From Psittacicella gerlachiana (GTDB lineage: Bacteria; Pseudomonadota; Gammaproteobacteria; Enterobacterales; Psittacicellaceae), in the NCBI RefSeq assembly GCF_003585965.1, contig NZ_NRJF01000029.1, positions 1 to 47,568 on the forward strand: DNA of 47,568 bases, read 5' to 3'. Shown in pieces: positions 1-9,578 of this stretch. The position numbers and the translations under genes were made by a program. Each line of letters starts with the position of its first letter. Within the stretch, counting starts at the first letter, position 1. Under the pieces are notes generated by a model. The model had not been told where the DNA came from. It ran no database searches and was given only the letters and a program-made list of their open reading frames with translations.

Positions 1-2
1 AA

Positions 3-155
3 TATATAGAGACAACCGAATTAAAAAAATATCTTTCATTTAAATAGAAGTTTAGAGATAAATCTATTTACAATGAATTAAAAGATTTCTTCTTTAATCT
101 CATTGAGATTAAGAAAAACCCTCTTCATATTGAAGACAAGCCAAATCAAACATAA
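3..155 (+). pseudogene. C-terminal remnant of an unidentified gene, split by an in-frame TAG
   Basis: One frame reads as protein from the window edge to TAA at 153-155 except for a TAG at 45-47. The part before TAG ends in KKYLSFK. The part after it reads KFRDKSIYNELKDFFFN and then ends HIEDKPNQT. The frame fits the window's codon style, and an intrinsic terminator follows 11 bp after the TAA, as expected for a gene end. Either the gene is broken by a nonsense mutation, or it ends at the TAG and the downstream similarity to coding sequence is chance. The family is not recognisable from this fragment. The upstream part lies outside the window. Confidence 0.35.
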
Positions 156-166
156 GTAACCACTGT

Positions 167-194
167 GGGATGAAAAAACTCATCCCCTTTTTTT
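167..194 (+). terminator. Intrinsic terminator of the left-edge gene
   Basis: GGGATGA (167-173) pairs with TCATCCC (180-186) around a short A-rich loop, and a run of seven T follows. It closes transcription of the broken gene at the left edge. Confidence 0.8.
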
Positions 195-592
195 GTGCTT
201 AGTTTTCCGTAACCTAGATCTCTCAAATTTAACAGCTAAACTTTTTTAATTGATTCTTTAGCTTTTCTCATTTATTTTTCCCCTTCTTATTTTCCCTTTT
301 CATTCTTCCTCATTTATTTCTCTTCCCATAGTTTTTATAGGGATATATGATCTTTTTTGTTCATTTTTCTCCTAAAAACTCTACCCTTGATAATTATTTG
401 CTTTCCACCCTCTAGATTTTCTCAAGAGCTAAGAAAAAACTTTCATTTGATAGTAAATATTTATACTTTACTTTATTTAATAAATCAAATGTTACTTTTT
501 CTAAAAAATTTTCCACTAATATCCTAATCTAACCGCACTTTATCTCAGTTTTTTAAGAAAAAACCTTCCCCATTTATTAGCAATAACTTGTC
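195..592. other. AT-rich intergenic stretch without a gene
   Basis: No open frame with coding character is visible on either strand. The plus strand is strongly pyrimidine-rich with many TTTTC/CTTTT runs. No repeat or stable hairpin stands out. It separates the left-edge gene from the pntA control region. Confidence 0.5.
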
Positions 593-627
593 AAATGTCA
601 CATTTTGACGCAAAAGTAGCGACATTT
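593..627. promoter_or_regulatory. Inverted repeat over the -35 of the pntA promoter
   Basis: AAATGTC (593-599) and GACATTT (621-627) are perfect 7-bp arms 21 bp apart. A second small repeat, GTCA...TGAC, lies inside at 597-609. The right arm covers the proposed -35 hexamer, as expected for a repressor or activator site. The binding protein cannot be named. Confidence 0.4.
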
Positions 628-654
628 TCTTCCTCTCGTTTTATAATATCTAAG
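619..654 (+). promoter_or_regulatory. Candidate pntAB promoter
   Basis: A -35 of GCGACA (619-624, four matches to consensus) lies 17 bp before a perfect TATAAT (642-647). The start point would be near 654, giving a leader of about 150 nt before pntA. No clear riboswitch fold was recognised in that leader. Confidence 0.5.
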
Positions 655-802
655 ACAGGTATCCCTAAAAATACTGTACTTTTTGTGCTTGTAACCTACA
701 ACTTACTCTCAGTTTAGCTTAACTTAAGTTTACAACTAAATGAGTTTACAAGTACTCTCTTTACTTACAATGATTTAGGTTTAGACATAGGATTAAATTT
801 AT

Positions 803-2383
803 ATGCAAATCGGCATTCGTAAAGAAGCCCATACTAATGAAAACAGAGTAGCTCTTACCCCTACTGGAACAGCTAAACTAATTAAGCTTGGCTATCAAGT
901 AGTGATAGAAACAGGAGCTGGACTGGCTTCGACTTATCCTGACCACATGTATACGCAAGCGGGAGCAACTGTAGTTTCTCGTGAACAAGTATACAATTCT
1001 GACATTATTCTAGCGGTAACTCCACCTGAATTAGAGGAAGTACCTCTACTTAAAGAAAACTCAACTCTAATTAGCTTTATCTATCCAGGACAAAATCCTG
1101 CATTAGTAGAAGCTCTACAAGCAAAAAATATTACTTCTCTTGCCATGGATATGGTGCCACGTATTTCTCGTGCCCAAGCTATGGATGCTCTATCTTCTCT
1201 TGCCAACATTGCTGGTTACCGTGCGGTAGTTGAGGCTTCGGCTCAATTTGGTCGCTTCTTAAATGGACAAATTACGGCTGCCGGAAAAATCGCTCCGGCT
1301 AAGGTACTAGTAATTGGGGCGGGAGTTGCAGGCTTAGCTGCTATAGGGACTGCAAAAAATCTTGGAGCAATTGTCCGTGCTTTTGATGCTCGCCCTGAAG
1401 TAAAAGAACAAGTAGAATCTATGGGAGCTCAATTCCTGACTATAGGTCATGTAGAGCAACAAAAAACCAATGATGGCTATACTCGCACTACTTCTGAAGA
1501 GTTTAATAAAAAATCAGCTGAACTCTATGCTAACCAAGCTAAAGAGGTTGATATTATCATTACTACGGCAGCTATTCCAGGACGTAAAGCTCCAGTTCTC
1601 TTAACCAAAGAGATGGTTGACTCTATGAAACCAGGTTCAGTGATTGTAGATATAGCCGCAGCTACAGGTGGTAACTGTGAATACACTCAAGCTGATCAAG
1701 TAGTAACTACTAGCAATGGGGTAAAAGTAGTTGGTTATACTAACTATCAATCAATGCTAGGTAACCAAGCTTCTGAACTCTATAGCAACAACCTTGTAAA
1801 TCTTTTAGCGTTAATTACTCCTGAAAAAAATGGAGAAATTAAACTCGACCAAGAAGATGTAATCGTACGTAATATGCTGGTTACGCTAAGTAATCCTGCA
1901 GAGGCAAATGCAAGTATTCTTTACCCGCCTCCAGCAATTAGTGTTTCAGCAAGCAGTAAACCTACGACTCCAAAAGTAACTGCAAAACCACAAGTTGATA
2001 CCAAAACTCTTGCAAGACGTCTAGTATGGCAAACTTTAGGTTTATCGGTAGGCTTTTTAGTTTATCTATACCTTACAGCAAATCTGCCAACCGCTTTTGT
2101 TGCCGACTTAAATATCTTTATGCTCGCAAGTGTTTTAGGTTATTTCCTCATTTGGAATGTACATAGTGCTCTGCATACTCCACTCATGTCATTAACTAAT
2201 GCTTTATCAGGAATTGTGATGATTGGAGCTATTTACCAAATTAATGATTTTGATTTAGGTATTTTTGCAAAAATCCTTGCTCTAATTGGCGTTTTCCTTG
2301 GAGGCTTAAATATCTTTGGTGGCTTTGCGGTAACTAATCGTATGTTAAGTATGTTTATTAAAAAAGATCAAGGTGGTAAATAA
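803..2383 (+). CDS. pntA: NAD(P) transhydrogenase subunit alpha
   Basis: This is the alpha subunit of the proton-translocating transhydrogenase of the inner membrane, which uses the proton gradient to reduce NADP+ with NADH. The 526-residue protein opens with MQIGIRKE, as in E. coli PntA (510 aa). The NAD-binding (dI) domain has the dinucleotide loop GAGVAG near residue 172 and the block [12 protein letters not shown]. From about residue 405 the C-terminus is hydrophobic, with about four membrane segments, including the conserved HALHTP-like stretch ([10 protein letters not shown]). A TAGGA at 788-792 is the only ribosome-binding site. The stop is followed one base later by the pntB ATG, so the two subunits are co-translated. 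The family call is certain. Confidence 0.98.
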   Translation: MQIGIRKEAHTNENRVALTPTGTAKLIKLGYQVVIETGAGLASTYPDHMYTQAGATVVSREQVYNSDIILAVTPPELEEVPLLKENSTLISFIYPGQNPALVEALQAKNITSLAMDMVPRISRAQAMDALSSLANIAGYRAVVEASAQFGRFLNGQITAAGKIAPAKVLVIGAGVAGLAAIGTAKNLGAIVRAFDARPEVKEQVESMGAQFLTIGHVEQQKTNDGYTRTTSEEFNKKSAELYANQAKEVDIIITTAAIPGRKAPVLLTKEMVDSMKPGSVIVDIAAATGGNCEYTQADQVVTTSNGVKVVGYTNYQSMLGNQASELYSNNLVNLLALITPEKNGEIKLDQEDVIVRNMLVTLSNPAEANASILYPPPAISVSASSKPTTPKVTAKPQVDTKTLARRLVWQTLGLSVGFLVYLYLTANLPTAFVADLNIFMLASVLGYFLIWNVHSALHTPLMSLTNALSGIVMIGAIYQINDFDLGIFAKILALIGVFLGGLNIFGGFAVTNRMLSMFIKKDQGGK

Positions 2384-2384
2384 C

Positions 2385-3839
2385 ATGAGTAACACATATC
2401 TTTTATATGCGATTGCCGCTCTTGCTCTTATTATCGGCTTTCTCATGCCTTTTAGTCCTATGGCAATGTATGTGATCGCAGCCTTTTTAATTATTTTAAG
2501 TATTGTGCGTTTATCACAACATAAAACTGCCTTTTTCGGAAATCGCCTTGGTGGGATAGGAATAGGGATAGTTGTACTTACCGCTCTTATTGAAGGAGGC
2601 TGGTCAGGTTGGTTACTGCCAGTACTTCTGTGCTTAGTAGCTTCATTTGTGGTAGGACAATGGCGAGCAAAAACCGTAGCTATGACCGAAATCCCGCAAT
2701 TAGTTGCTTTACTAAATTCGATTTCAGGTTTACTCGCAGCTATTATTGCGATTAACGAGTACAATAAAGTTTATCTTGAAGATGGTGAGTTTACTTTAGA
2801 ACAAGCTCTAGTAATGAGTAATATTCACTCGGTATTAGTTGCAATTAGTATTGTAATTGGTCTGTTCACTTTTGTCGGCTCATTAATTGCTTATGGCAAA
2901 CTTTCAGGATTTAAACTTTATCGTGCAAAATTTAGTCACCCTCATCTTGTGACTGCGGTATTAGGAATTCTGATTCTTGTAAGTGCAATTTGGTATTATC
3001 AACTAAATAGCTTTTTCTTTATTTTCTTACTCTTAGTGTTTACAGCTCTTCTTTCTTACCATGTGGTAAGTTCGATTGGAGCGGCAGATATGCCTGTAGT
3101 AATTGCTTTACTTAACTCTTACTCAGGCTGGTCAACTTCAGCTGCCGGTTTCCTCTTAAATAGTAAAATCTTAATTATTACGGGAGCATTAATTGGGGCT
3201 TCAGGTTCAATTCTTTCTTACATTATGTGTAAAGCTATGAACCGTAGTCTATTCAATATTCTTGCCGGAGACTTTACGCCAACTGTAGCTAGTGAAGAAC
3301 CTGAAGGTACTGTACAAGAATCATCTCCAGCTGAAGTAGCTATGATGTTAGAAAATGCTAATAACATTATTATTGCTCCAGGTTATGGTTTAGCAGTAGC
3401 TCAAGCTCAATACCCTGTTTCGGAGTTAGTTGATATCTTAACTGCGCAAGGAAAAAATGTTCGCTTTGCAATTCACCCTGTCGCAGGTCGTCTTCCAGGA
3501 CACATGAATGTACTCTTAGCTGAAGCTAATGTTGACTATGATATAGTTCTTGGCATGGATGAAATTAACGATGACTTTGCGTCCACAGATGTTGTCCTCG
3601 TAATTGGAGCTAATGATACGGTAAACCCTGCAGCCGCAACAGATCCTAACTCTCCAATTGCCGGCATGCCTGTATTAAAAGTATGGGAAGCTGGACATGT
3701 AGTAGTATTTAAACGTTCTATGGCTTCAGGTTACGCAGGAGTACCTAACCCATTATTCTATCGTGAAAATTCTTCTATGTGCTTTGGTGATGCTAAAGCA
3801 ACCCTTGTGGCAATTAATAGCGAATTGAAAAAATCTTAA
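2385..3839 (+). CDS. pntB: NAD(P) transhydrogenase subunit beta
   Basis: This beta subunit supplies most of the proton channel (dII) and the NADP(H)-binding domain (dIII). The first ~260 residues are a series of membrane helices. dIII begins near residue 325 with PGYGLA and carries the blocks [12 protein letters not shown] and [10 protein letters not shown] typical of NADP binding. The ATG at 2385 is preferred to an upstream GTG at 2373: AAGGTGG (2370-2376) sits 8 bp before the ATG as its ribosome-binding site, whereas the GTG lies inside that site. This gives 484 residues. It forms a two-gene operon with pntA and ends at a strong terminator. Confidence 0.97.
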   Translation: MSNTYLLYAIAALALIIGFLMPFSPMAMYVIAAFLIILSIVRLSQHKTAFFGNRLGGIGIGIVVLTALIEGGWSGWLLPVLLCLVASFVVGQWRAKTVAMTEIPQLVALLNSISGLLAAIIAINEYNKVYLEDGEFTLEQALVMSNIHSVLVAISIVIGLFTFVGSLIAYGKLSGFKLYRAKFSHPHLVTAVLGILILVSAIWYYQLNSFFFIFLLLVFTALLSYHVVSSIGAADMPVVIALLNSYSGWSTSAAGFLLNSKILIITGALIGASGSILSYIMCKAMNRSLFNILAGDFTPTVASEEPEGTVQESSPAEVAMMLENANNIIIAPGYGLAVAQAQYPVSELVDILTAQGKNVRFAIHPVAGRLPGHMNVLLAEANVDYDIVLGMDEINDDFASTDVVLVIGANDTVNPAAATDPNSPIAGMPVLKVWEAGHVVVFKRSMASGYAGVPNPLFYRENSSMCFGDAKATLVAINSELKKS

Positions 3840-3846
3840 TCTAAAT

Positions 3847-3875
3847 AAGGAGCTAGACCATCTAGCTCCTTTTCT
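3847..3875 (+). terminator. Intrinsic terminator of pntAB
   Basis: AAGGAGCTAGA (3847-3857) pairs fully with TCTAGCTCCTT (3861-3871) around a CCA loop, followed by TTTTCTT. Confidence 0.9.
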
Positions 3876-4087
3876 TATACATAAAAAAATAACCTAAGTA
3901 AAAACCCAGGTTATGTCCACTCTAATAAATTTTATCTTTCTATCAATTTTGGATATTTTAATTAATACCACAAAGATGATAAGTTTATTATAACTAAACA
4001 AGCTGAGAACTCAGCTCTTTACTAAGAGATTTTTTGTCTTTAGGTCTTAGTTTATCCTTTTTTTGCGAATAATTAACAATTAGAAAC
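3876..4087. other. Intergenic region with three small hairpins
   Basis: ATAACCT (3889-3895) pairs with AGGTTAT (3908-3914). AGCTGAG (4001-4007) pairs with CTCAGCT (4010-4016). CTCTT (4015-4019) pairs with AAGAG (4024-4028), and ATTTTTTG follows, which could be a weak second terminator. No coding frame is seen. A short RNA here is possible, but no promoter for it was found. Confidence 0.35.
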
Positions 4088-4103
4088 TGTTATAATATAC
4101 CCT
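4088..4103 (+). promoter_or_regulatory. Extended -10 promoter of the SprT-helicase-galE operon
   Basis: TGTTATAAT (4088-4096) is a perfect extended -10 (TGnTATAAT). No good -35 is found at the right distance, which is usual for this promoter class. The start would be near 4103, about 30 nt before the TTG start codon chosen for the SprT-like gene. Confidence 0.55.
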
Positions 4104-4132
4104 AGTCTTAACAAGCAATGAGGAGTAAGACT

Positions 4133-5008
4133 TTGCTATCAATTCCTGATAAACTATCTTTGACCCCTGAGGTGGAACAGAGACTAAAATTAGCTCAAAG
4201 CTTAGGTAATAAAAAGTTTTTGCAATTTGTCATTAATGCTTGCCTAAATTTGCAGTTAAAAGAACAAAAACTACTTAAAAGCAAAAAAAATCCTGAACTA
4301 AGTTTACGTAAATTATTATCAACTTACACGACTCAAAAAATTGCTAATGCAGGACAAGTTTCTCCAAGTCTCCTCTCTTTGTGGATGCAAAAAACTATTA
4401 AAGAATGTTTAAAAATCTACAATCTATGTCTCGAGATTTTTAATTTTGACTCCAAGTTTGCTTTTCCCCAAATTGAGTTTCACTATCATACTTCCCGAGG
4501 CTTAGCTTGGTATCACCATGGTAAACATGCCATTTCCTTTAATCTGTTTACCATTATTAGTGAAAAGGATACCTTTTTAACTGAGGTGGTGCCACATGAG
4601 TTTGCTCATGCCGTACTCTGCTTTTTATATCAAAAAAAGCTTATTAGCAACAAAATTGCCTCCGGACATGGTAATGCTTTTAAAGTGGTAGCCATGTTGT
4701 TAGGAAGTTCCGGAAAAACCACTTATTGTACTTTACAGCATCAAGAATTAGAACAAGTACTTAATGGAGTAAGTGAAGAAGAATATCAAGCTCTAGTTTC
4801 TCTTGCTCCAAAAAAACGTCCAGAATATCTCTATACTTGCAATTGTCCACAAAAAGTTCATCGCCTCAAAATTGTCCGTCATAAACGACAACAACAAAAT
4901 CCCCATTATTATCATTGTACTAAATGTAAAGGATGGCTAAACTTTACCGGACAAACTCAAGTTCCTCAATTACCTCCTAGAATCAATAAAGAGCAACATG
5001 AAGAATAA
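4133..5008 (+). CDS. SprT-like zinc metalloprotein, extended
   Basis: A SprT/Spartan-type putative metallopeptidase. The active-site helix reads PHEFAHAV (HExxH, His near residue 155). A downstream GHGNAFK supplies the usual third histidine. A C-terminal zinc ribbon has CNC and CTKC cysteine pairs. E. coli SprT is about 165 aa; this protein is 291 aa because of an N-terminal helical, Lys-rich extension. Start: an ATG at 4118 would leave only ~15 nt of leader, and AGGAG (4121-4125) inside it sits 7 bp before TTG 4133, so TTG is chosen. The substrate is unknown; the mammalian relative cuts proteins crosslinked to DNA. The 3' end overlaps the helicase gene by 11 bp, which suggests coupled translation and a link to DNA repair. 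Confidence 0.8.
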   Translation: MLSIPDKLSLTPEVEQRLKLAQSLGNKKFLQFVINACLNLQLKEQKLLKSKKNPELSLRKLLSTYTTQKIANAGQVSPSLLSLWMQKTIKECLKIYNLCLEIFNFDSKFAFPQIEFHYHTSRGLAWYHHGKHAISFNLFTIISEKDTFLTEVVPHEFAHAVLCFLYQKKLISNKIASGHGNAFKVVAMLLGSSGKTTYCTLQHQELEQVLNGVSEEEYQALVSLAPKKRPEYLYTCNCPQKVHRLKIVRHKRQQQNPHYYHCTKCKGWLNFTGQTQVPQLPPRINKEQHEE

Positions 5009-8000
5009 TTTAAATCCTCAACAAGCAGAATTTGTGCATTCGCCTTTAGAAAATTCTTTAGTTCTCGCTGGAGCAGGCACCGGAAAAACTTCATCTTTTA
5101 TTGCAAGAATTGCCCATTTAATCTTGCAAGGTGATATTACTATTTACAGTTTTTTCGCTACGACCTTTACTAATACGGCAGCTAAAGAAATGCGTGAACG
5201 TCTGCTTAAAGAGTTAAGTGCATATAATCCCGCATTTGATGAACGTCAACTTCGTCAATGTTATATAGGTACTTTCCACTCTTTATTTGGTCGTATCTTA
5301 CGTAACAATATCGAACGCTTAGTTGGTGATATCCGTCCTAACTTCACCAATCTCGAAGAAACCACGGCTCGTAGTCGCATTAAAGAATATTTAAAGCAAC
5401 AAAAACTGGAAGAAGAATTTAATCGTTATGAATTAAATCCTCGTAAACTGCTTGATTTAATTAATGCTATTCGCGAAACCTATATTATTGAAGACAACTT
5501 AGATTTTGATATTTTTGAAAAAGCTTTTTTACCTTTTGTTCGTCAAAGTAAAAGTGAAAATGACTATGACCAAGGAACACAAGATCTAAGCAATAACCTC
5601 AAATCTCTTTACCAAAATTTTAAAAAAGTTTATGATTACTATCGTCGCTATAAAATCGAAAATAATATGGTCGATTTTACTGATTACTTAGTAAAAACTT
5701 ATAAACTTTTAGATACCAATCAGGATATTCTTGAGTCCTATCAGAGACGCTTTAATTATCTCATTGTTGATGAGTGTCAAGATATTAATACCATTCAATA
5801 TAAGTTAATCAAACTCTTGCATAATCCTAAATTTAATCGTGTATCAATGATTGGGGATGATGATCAGTCTATTTACGGTTTTCGTGGCTCACGAGTAGAA
5901 CTTATTTCTCAATTTCAACGTGAGTTTGAGCAAGTAAAAACCTATAAACTCGAATACAATTATCGTTGTGCTCCGAGTATTATTAGCCTAGCTAATTTAA
6001 TTGTTAATAAATATAAAACTGATAATATAAAAGTCCTGCAAGCAGCTAAAAGCCACACTGCTAATGCTCCAGTAAAATATATCCATACTGCAGGAGCAAG
6101 TGATTTTCAAGGACAAGCTATAGCTTCGGATCTACTCCGCCATAAAGAGTTTCATGATAGTGCCATTCTTGCTCGGAGTAATGCGACTTTACAACAATTA
6201 GAGCAGTATTTAATTAATCATAATATTCCTTATGTATTTAAAACTGCTTTAGAGTTCTTTGCTCGTCTCGAAGTTAAAATTGTTCTCAGTATTCTTACTT
6301 TAGCTAATAACCCAACCGCTAATGAATCCTTTTATTATCTTGTTGATAATCTCGTAGCTAAAGTGGGGGCAAGTATTTTAAATAAAATTGCCGATATAGG
6401 AGCTTCCATTGGACAACCAGCTTTTCTTACGGCTCGTGACTATTTACACAGCCTATGGAAAAGCAATACACAAGCTAAGGCCAATTTACAAGAGTTTATT
6501 CAACGTCTTGAAAGTGTTACCGCTTATGCTAAAGATGCGAGTTTAGATGATACTCTAAAATACATTTACCAAACCTTTGATTTAGAAGCTTGGCTTAAAG
6601 CAAAAAAAGATAATTACGAAGCTCGTCAAGAAAACTTAACCAAACTCTTAAATCTTGCTCAAGAATTTGTACCTGAATTAATTGAAGATGAAGAAACCGA
6701 AAATACCGATCTCCGTCATCTTCAAGAATTACATGGGCATCAATTAAGTGAAGCCCAGCTTCGCAATTTCTATTTACAAAGATTATTTTTACAACAAAAT
6801 TATCTTGATCAATCGAGCTTAAATAATTCTGAAGCTAAAGAACAAGGAGTAGTACTTTCAACTGTCCACCGAGCAAAAGGACTAGAATGGAAGCATGTGT
6901 ATATTGCAGATTTTAGTGATCTAACTATGCCGAGTGCTTTTTCTCAAACTCCTGAAGAGAAAGCTGAAGAACGCAGAATTTTTTATGTAGCCATCACCCG
7001 AGCTAAAGAATACCTCTACCTATTTAAACCTGAGGCTATTTACCTACATGGTCGCCATGAAGCCGTAGATATCTCACCTTATGCTTATGAGTTTCTCATT
7101 CCCGAAATGAGTAATGACCTTAAGTTCTATCAGCAAAGTAACTTACAAAAAAGTTCTTTTGCTTTAATCGACTTTAGTCATGGAATTAAGGCTTGTCGTA
7201 AAATTCCTTTAAGTCCACAAGAAAACCCATTTAGCTTAAATAAAAGTAATAACCCAAGAGGAGGACTTGCAAGTAACTTTAGTTTTGCTCGTACCCCAAA
7301 ACCTAAACCTAAACCTAATGTAAGCTATTCGGCTGCTCCTGAAGTGTCTTTAGTGCAACAGGCTTCAAGCAATGCTCAAGATTATCTCCGTAAAACCTTA
7401 GCTCATCTTGCAAGTCCAGGAGCTTTAAATCTGAGCATTGTTAGTGCAAATCTTGAGAGCTTTACCGCTTTAGTTAAAGAGTATAAATTAACTTATCCGC
7501 ACCAACTCCTGTTATTTAGTGCCCAAGATCTAGCACTCGATCCTAAGCTTGCACCTTTAGCTTCGACTTTTGCCAGCCAAATCCAACAAACTCAAGAACT
7601 CAGTCTTGGGCATGCAATCTATGCGGCTAATTTCCCTGGCTTAGATAATGCACCTTTAATTTTACGTTTAGCTCGTTTCTTTAAATCAGCTTCACAATTA
7701 TTTAAGGTCGTAAATAAATTTACGACAAGCGTAGACTTTGCTCAAGCTTTAGCTAAGTATAAAGTTCCGGCGGAGTTATCAGTAGTTCTTCATCGAGTAT
7801 TTAAGCAAGAGCAAAATCAAGAAACCCTATTACAAATTCTTGATGCTGGAGTCGCAAGTAATAACTTAGATCCAGCCGATCAAGAGGTTAAAGCTAAACG
7901 TCAACAACTGGGCGTAGTTGCGGAAATTCTTACTACTTTACAAGAAAAAAGAAGTCAAGTCGAAGCACGTCAAGTTTTTCCTCGTGCAAGTTTAACTCCG

Positions 8001-8393
8001 CACGAGCAACAATTGGCTCAAGAATTTGATCAAGCGATAAGTAAAAGTACACAAAATAGTAACCTTTACACCACTGCTTATCACAAAAAAGACTTAGATG
8101 GAATCATGGATTCAATTTTTAGTCAAAGCCAAGCCCAAATTATTGACGCAAGTAATATTCATCATTTCCATGTCTCGACTTTAGGACAGCATCCAACTTT
8201 AACTCGTGAGGAAATTAAACAAGAGTTAAATATGCGAGGCATAAAGTTTGTTGACAATCCTTTAGTTGCAGAGATAGTTTTTGTGTTTACTTTAAGTAAT
8301 CAAAGTCAAACCTATACTTTAGAAGAGCTCGAACAAAAACCTCACACTAAAGTCTTTTATCAAGACTATTTTGATAAACTATTTCTCAAATAA
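4998..8393 (+). CDS. Rep/UvrD-type superfamily 1 DNA helicase with a long C-terminal extension
   Basis: An ATP-driven 3'-5' DNA helicase of the Rep/UvrD/PcrA group. The motifs appear in order: Q motif QQAEF (8-12), Walker A AGAGTGKT (24-31), TFTNTAAKEM (motif Ia), DECQD (near 258, motif II), GDDDQSIYGFRGS (near 286, motif III), YNYRCAPSI (motif IV), STVHRAKGLEW (near 621, motif V) and YVAITRAKEY (near 662, motif VI). Rep is 673 aa, but this protein has 1131, with about 430 residues after the helicase core. The last ~80 residues (from FHVSTLGQHPTLTREEI) resemble a BRCT domain. The central part of the extension is low-complexity Ala/Leu/Gln-rich sequence. It overlaps the SprT-like gene and is followed after 18 bp by galE. 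Helicase identity is certain; its specific role is not. Confidence 0.93.
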   Translation: MKNNLNPQQAEFVHSPLENSLVLAGAGTGKTSSFIARIAHLILQGDITIYSFFATTFTNTAAKEMRERLLKELSAYNPAFDERQLRQCYIGTFHSLFGRILRNNIERLVGDIRPNFTNLEETTARSRIKEYLKQQKLEEEFNRYELNPRKLLDLINAIRETYIIEDNLDFDIFEKAFLPFVRQSKSENDYDQGTQDLSNNLKSLYQNFKKVYDYYRRYKIENNMVDFTDYLVKTYKLLDTNQDILESYQRRFNYLIVDECQDINTIQYKLIKLLHNPKFNRVSMIGDDDQSIYGFRGSRVELISQFQREFEQVKTYKLEYNYRCAPSIISLANLIVNKYKTDNIKVLQAAKSHTANAPVKYIHTAGASDFQGQAIASDLLRHKEFHDSAILARSNATLQQLEQYLINHNIPYVFKTALEFFARLEVKIVLSILTLANNPTANESFYYLVDNLVAKVGASILNKIADIGASIGQPAFLTARDYLHSLWKSNTQAKANLQEFIQRLESVTAYAKDASLDDTLKYIYQTFDLEAWLKAKKDNYEARQENLTKLLNLAQEFVPELIEDEETENTDLRHLQELHGHQLSEAQLRNFYLQRLFLQQNYLDQSSLNNSEAKEQGVVLSTVHRAKGLEWKHVYIADFSDLTMPSAFSQTPEEKAEERRIFYVAITRAKEYLYLFKPEAIYLHGRHEAVDISPYAYEFLIPEMSNDLKFYQQSNLQKSSFALIDFSHGIKACRKIPLSPQENPFSLNKSNNPRGGLASNFSFARTPKPKPKPNVSYSAAPEVSLVQQASSNAQDYLRKTLAHLASPGALNLSIVSANLESFTALVKEYKLTYPHQLLLFSAQDLALDPKLAPLASTFASQIQQTQELSLGHAIYAANFPGLDNAPLILRLARFFKSASQLFKVVNKFTTSVDFAQALAKYKVPAELSVVLHRVFKQEQNQETLLQILDAGVASNNLDPADQEVKAKRQQLGVVAEILTTLQEKRSQVEARQVFPRASLTPHEQQLAQEFDQAISKSTQNSNLYTTAYHKKDLDGIMDSIFSQSQAQIIDASNIHHFHVSTLGQHPTLTREEIKQELNMRGIKFVDNPLVAEIVFVFTLSNQSQTYTLEELEQKPHTKVFYQDYFDKLFLK

Positions 8394-8411
8394 TCTTCCA
8401 AATATATATCT

Positions 8412-9440
8412 ATGGTACAAAAAACAATTCTTGTTACTGGGGGGCTAGGTTATATTGGCTCACATACTAGTGTAACTCTCGTACAACAAGGCTATAACGT
8501 AGTTATTTTTGATAACCTCTCAAATTCTAAGTTAAGCTTTAGTAATAATTTACGTAAAGTTCTCACTCCCGAAGAAAACCAGCGCTTACATATTATTGTG
8601 GGTGATGTAACTATTGCTTCAGATCTTGATCCGGTATTTAAGCAGTTTAAAATTGATCAAGTAATTCACTTTGCCGGCTCTAAAGCTGTAGGTGAAAGTG
8701 TAGCTAATCCTTTAAAATACTATCATAACAATGTCATGGGCTTAAAAGTTCTCTTAGAACAAATGCTCGCTCATCAAACTTATGATCTGATTTTTAGTTC
8801 TACAGCTACGGTATATGGAAATGCACCTCTGCCTTATGTAGAAACAGCAACTATAGGACGAGCAGCTAATCCTTACGGACAAAGTAAAATTACTTGTGAA
8901 TATCTAATCGAAGATCTTGTCCAAGCGAGTAACTTAAGAGCGGTACGCCTCCGCTATTTTAATCCAGTAGGAGCTCACCCTAGTGGTTTTCTTGGTGAAG
9001 AATACGCTAAACCTTTAAATATTTTCCCAGCTCTTTATGATGTTTACTTAGGCAAAATGCCTCAATTAACCATTTTTGGTACTGATTATCAAACCAAAGA
9101 TGGGACAGCTGAACGTGATTACTTACATATTATGGATTTAGTTCATGGGCATATAAAGGCTCTACAATTTCTTGAACAACATCCTGAAGTTAATCTAGAA
9201 ACCTTTAATCTTGGTTCTGGACATCCTTATTCAGTAAAAGAAATTGTTGAAGCTTTTACTAAAGAATCAGACCGCCCGATTCCAGTAGTTTATGGTGAGC
9301 GTCGTCCTGGGGACTTACCAACCTACTATGCTTCGACTACTAAAGCCAAAGAAATTCTTGGTTTTAGCACTAAATACACTTTAGAACAAATGTGTACTCA
9401 TGCCATTGCCTATTTAAAATATAAATTGCAACAAAATTAA
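8412..9440 (+). CDS. galE: UDP-glucose 4-epimerase
   Basis: It interconverts UDP-glucose and UDP-galactose for surface-sugar synthesis and galactose use. The extended short-chain dehydrogenase fold shows the NAD loop TGGLGYIGSH (about 8-17), STATVYG, the catalytic NPYGQSK (Tyr near 155), RYFNPVGAHPSG and DGTAERDYLHI. The length of 342 residues is close to the usual 338. It lies 18 bp after the helicase gene with no recognisable ribosome-binding site, so translation may be by re-initiation. It is last in the operon and is followed by a bidirectional terminator. Co-transcription with DNA-repair-like genes looks accidental. Confidence 0.95.
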   Translation: MVQKTILVTGGLGYIGSHTSVTLVQQGYNVVIFDNLSNSKLSFSNNLRKVLTPEENQRLHIIVGDVTIASDLDPVFKQFKIDQVIHFAGSKAVGESVANPLKYYHNNVMGLKVLLEQMLAHQTYDLIFSSTATVYGNAPLPYVETATIGRAANPYGQSKITCEYLIEDLVQASNLRAVRLRYFNPVGAHPSGFLGEEYAKPLNIFPALYDVYLGKMPQLTIFGTDYQTKDGTAERDYLHIMDLVHGHIKALQFLEQHPEVNLETFNLGSGHPYSVKEIVEAFTKESDRPIPVVYGERRPGDLPTYYASTTKAKEILGFSTKYTLEQMCTHAIAYLKYKLQQN

Positions 9441-9445
9441 AGAAG

Positions 9446-9476
9446 AAAAAAAGACCCTGCTTAGCAAGGTCTTTTT
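9446..9476. terminator. Bidirectional terminator between galE and metJ
   Basis: AAAGACC and GGTCTTT form the main stem, TGC/GCA continues it past one C-A mismatch, and TTA is the loop. An A run on one side and a T run on the other let it serve galE on the plus strand and metJ on the minus strand. Confidence 0.8.
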
Positions 9477-9478
9477 TA

Positions 9479-9514
9479 ATTGGTTTTTTGATTGGATTTT
9501 TGATTGGATTTTTT
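9479..9514. repeat. Three tandem 12-bp units
   Basis: ATTGGTTTTTTG (9479-9490), ATTGGATTTTTG (9491-9502) and ATTGGATTTTTT (9503-9514) follow each other without gaps, just past the galE terminator. No function is evident. Confidence 0.7.
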
Positions 9515-9578
9515 TATTTAGAGAATACCTTTATTTTAGCATAGCTTGATTTAAATATACTATCTATTTTGCATTGTT

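Noticed and set aside
2373-2384. GTG start for pntB four codons upstream
   Set aside because: The GTG lies within the ribosome-binding site that serves ATG 2385, and the ATG start agrees with the family.
2345-2764. Long antisense open frames over pntB and other genes
   Set aside because: They are mirror frames of well-supported genes, with no ribosome-binding sites and no family resemblance.
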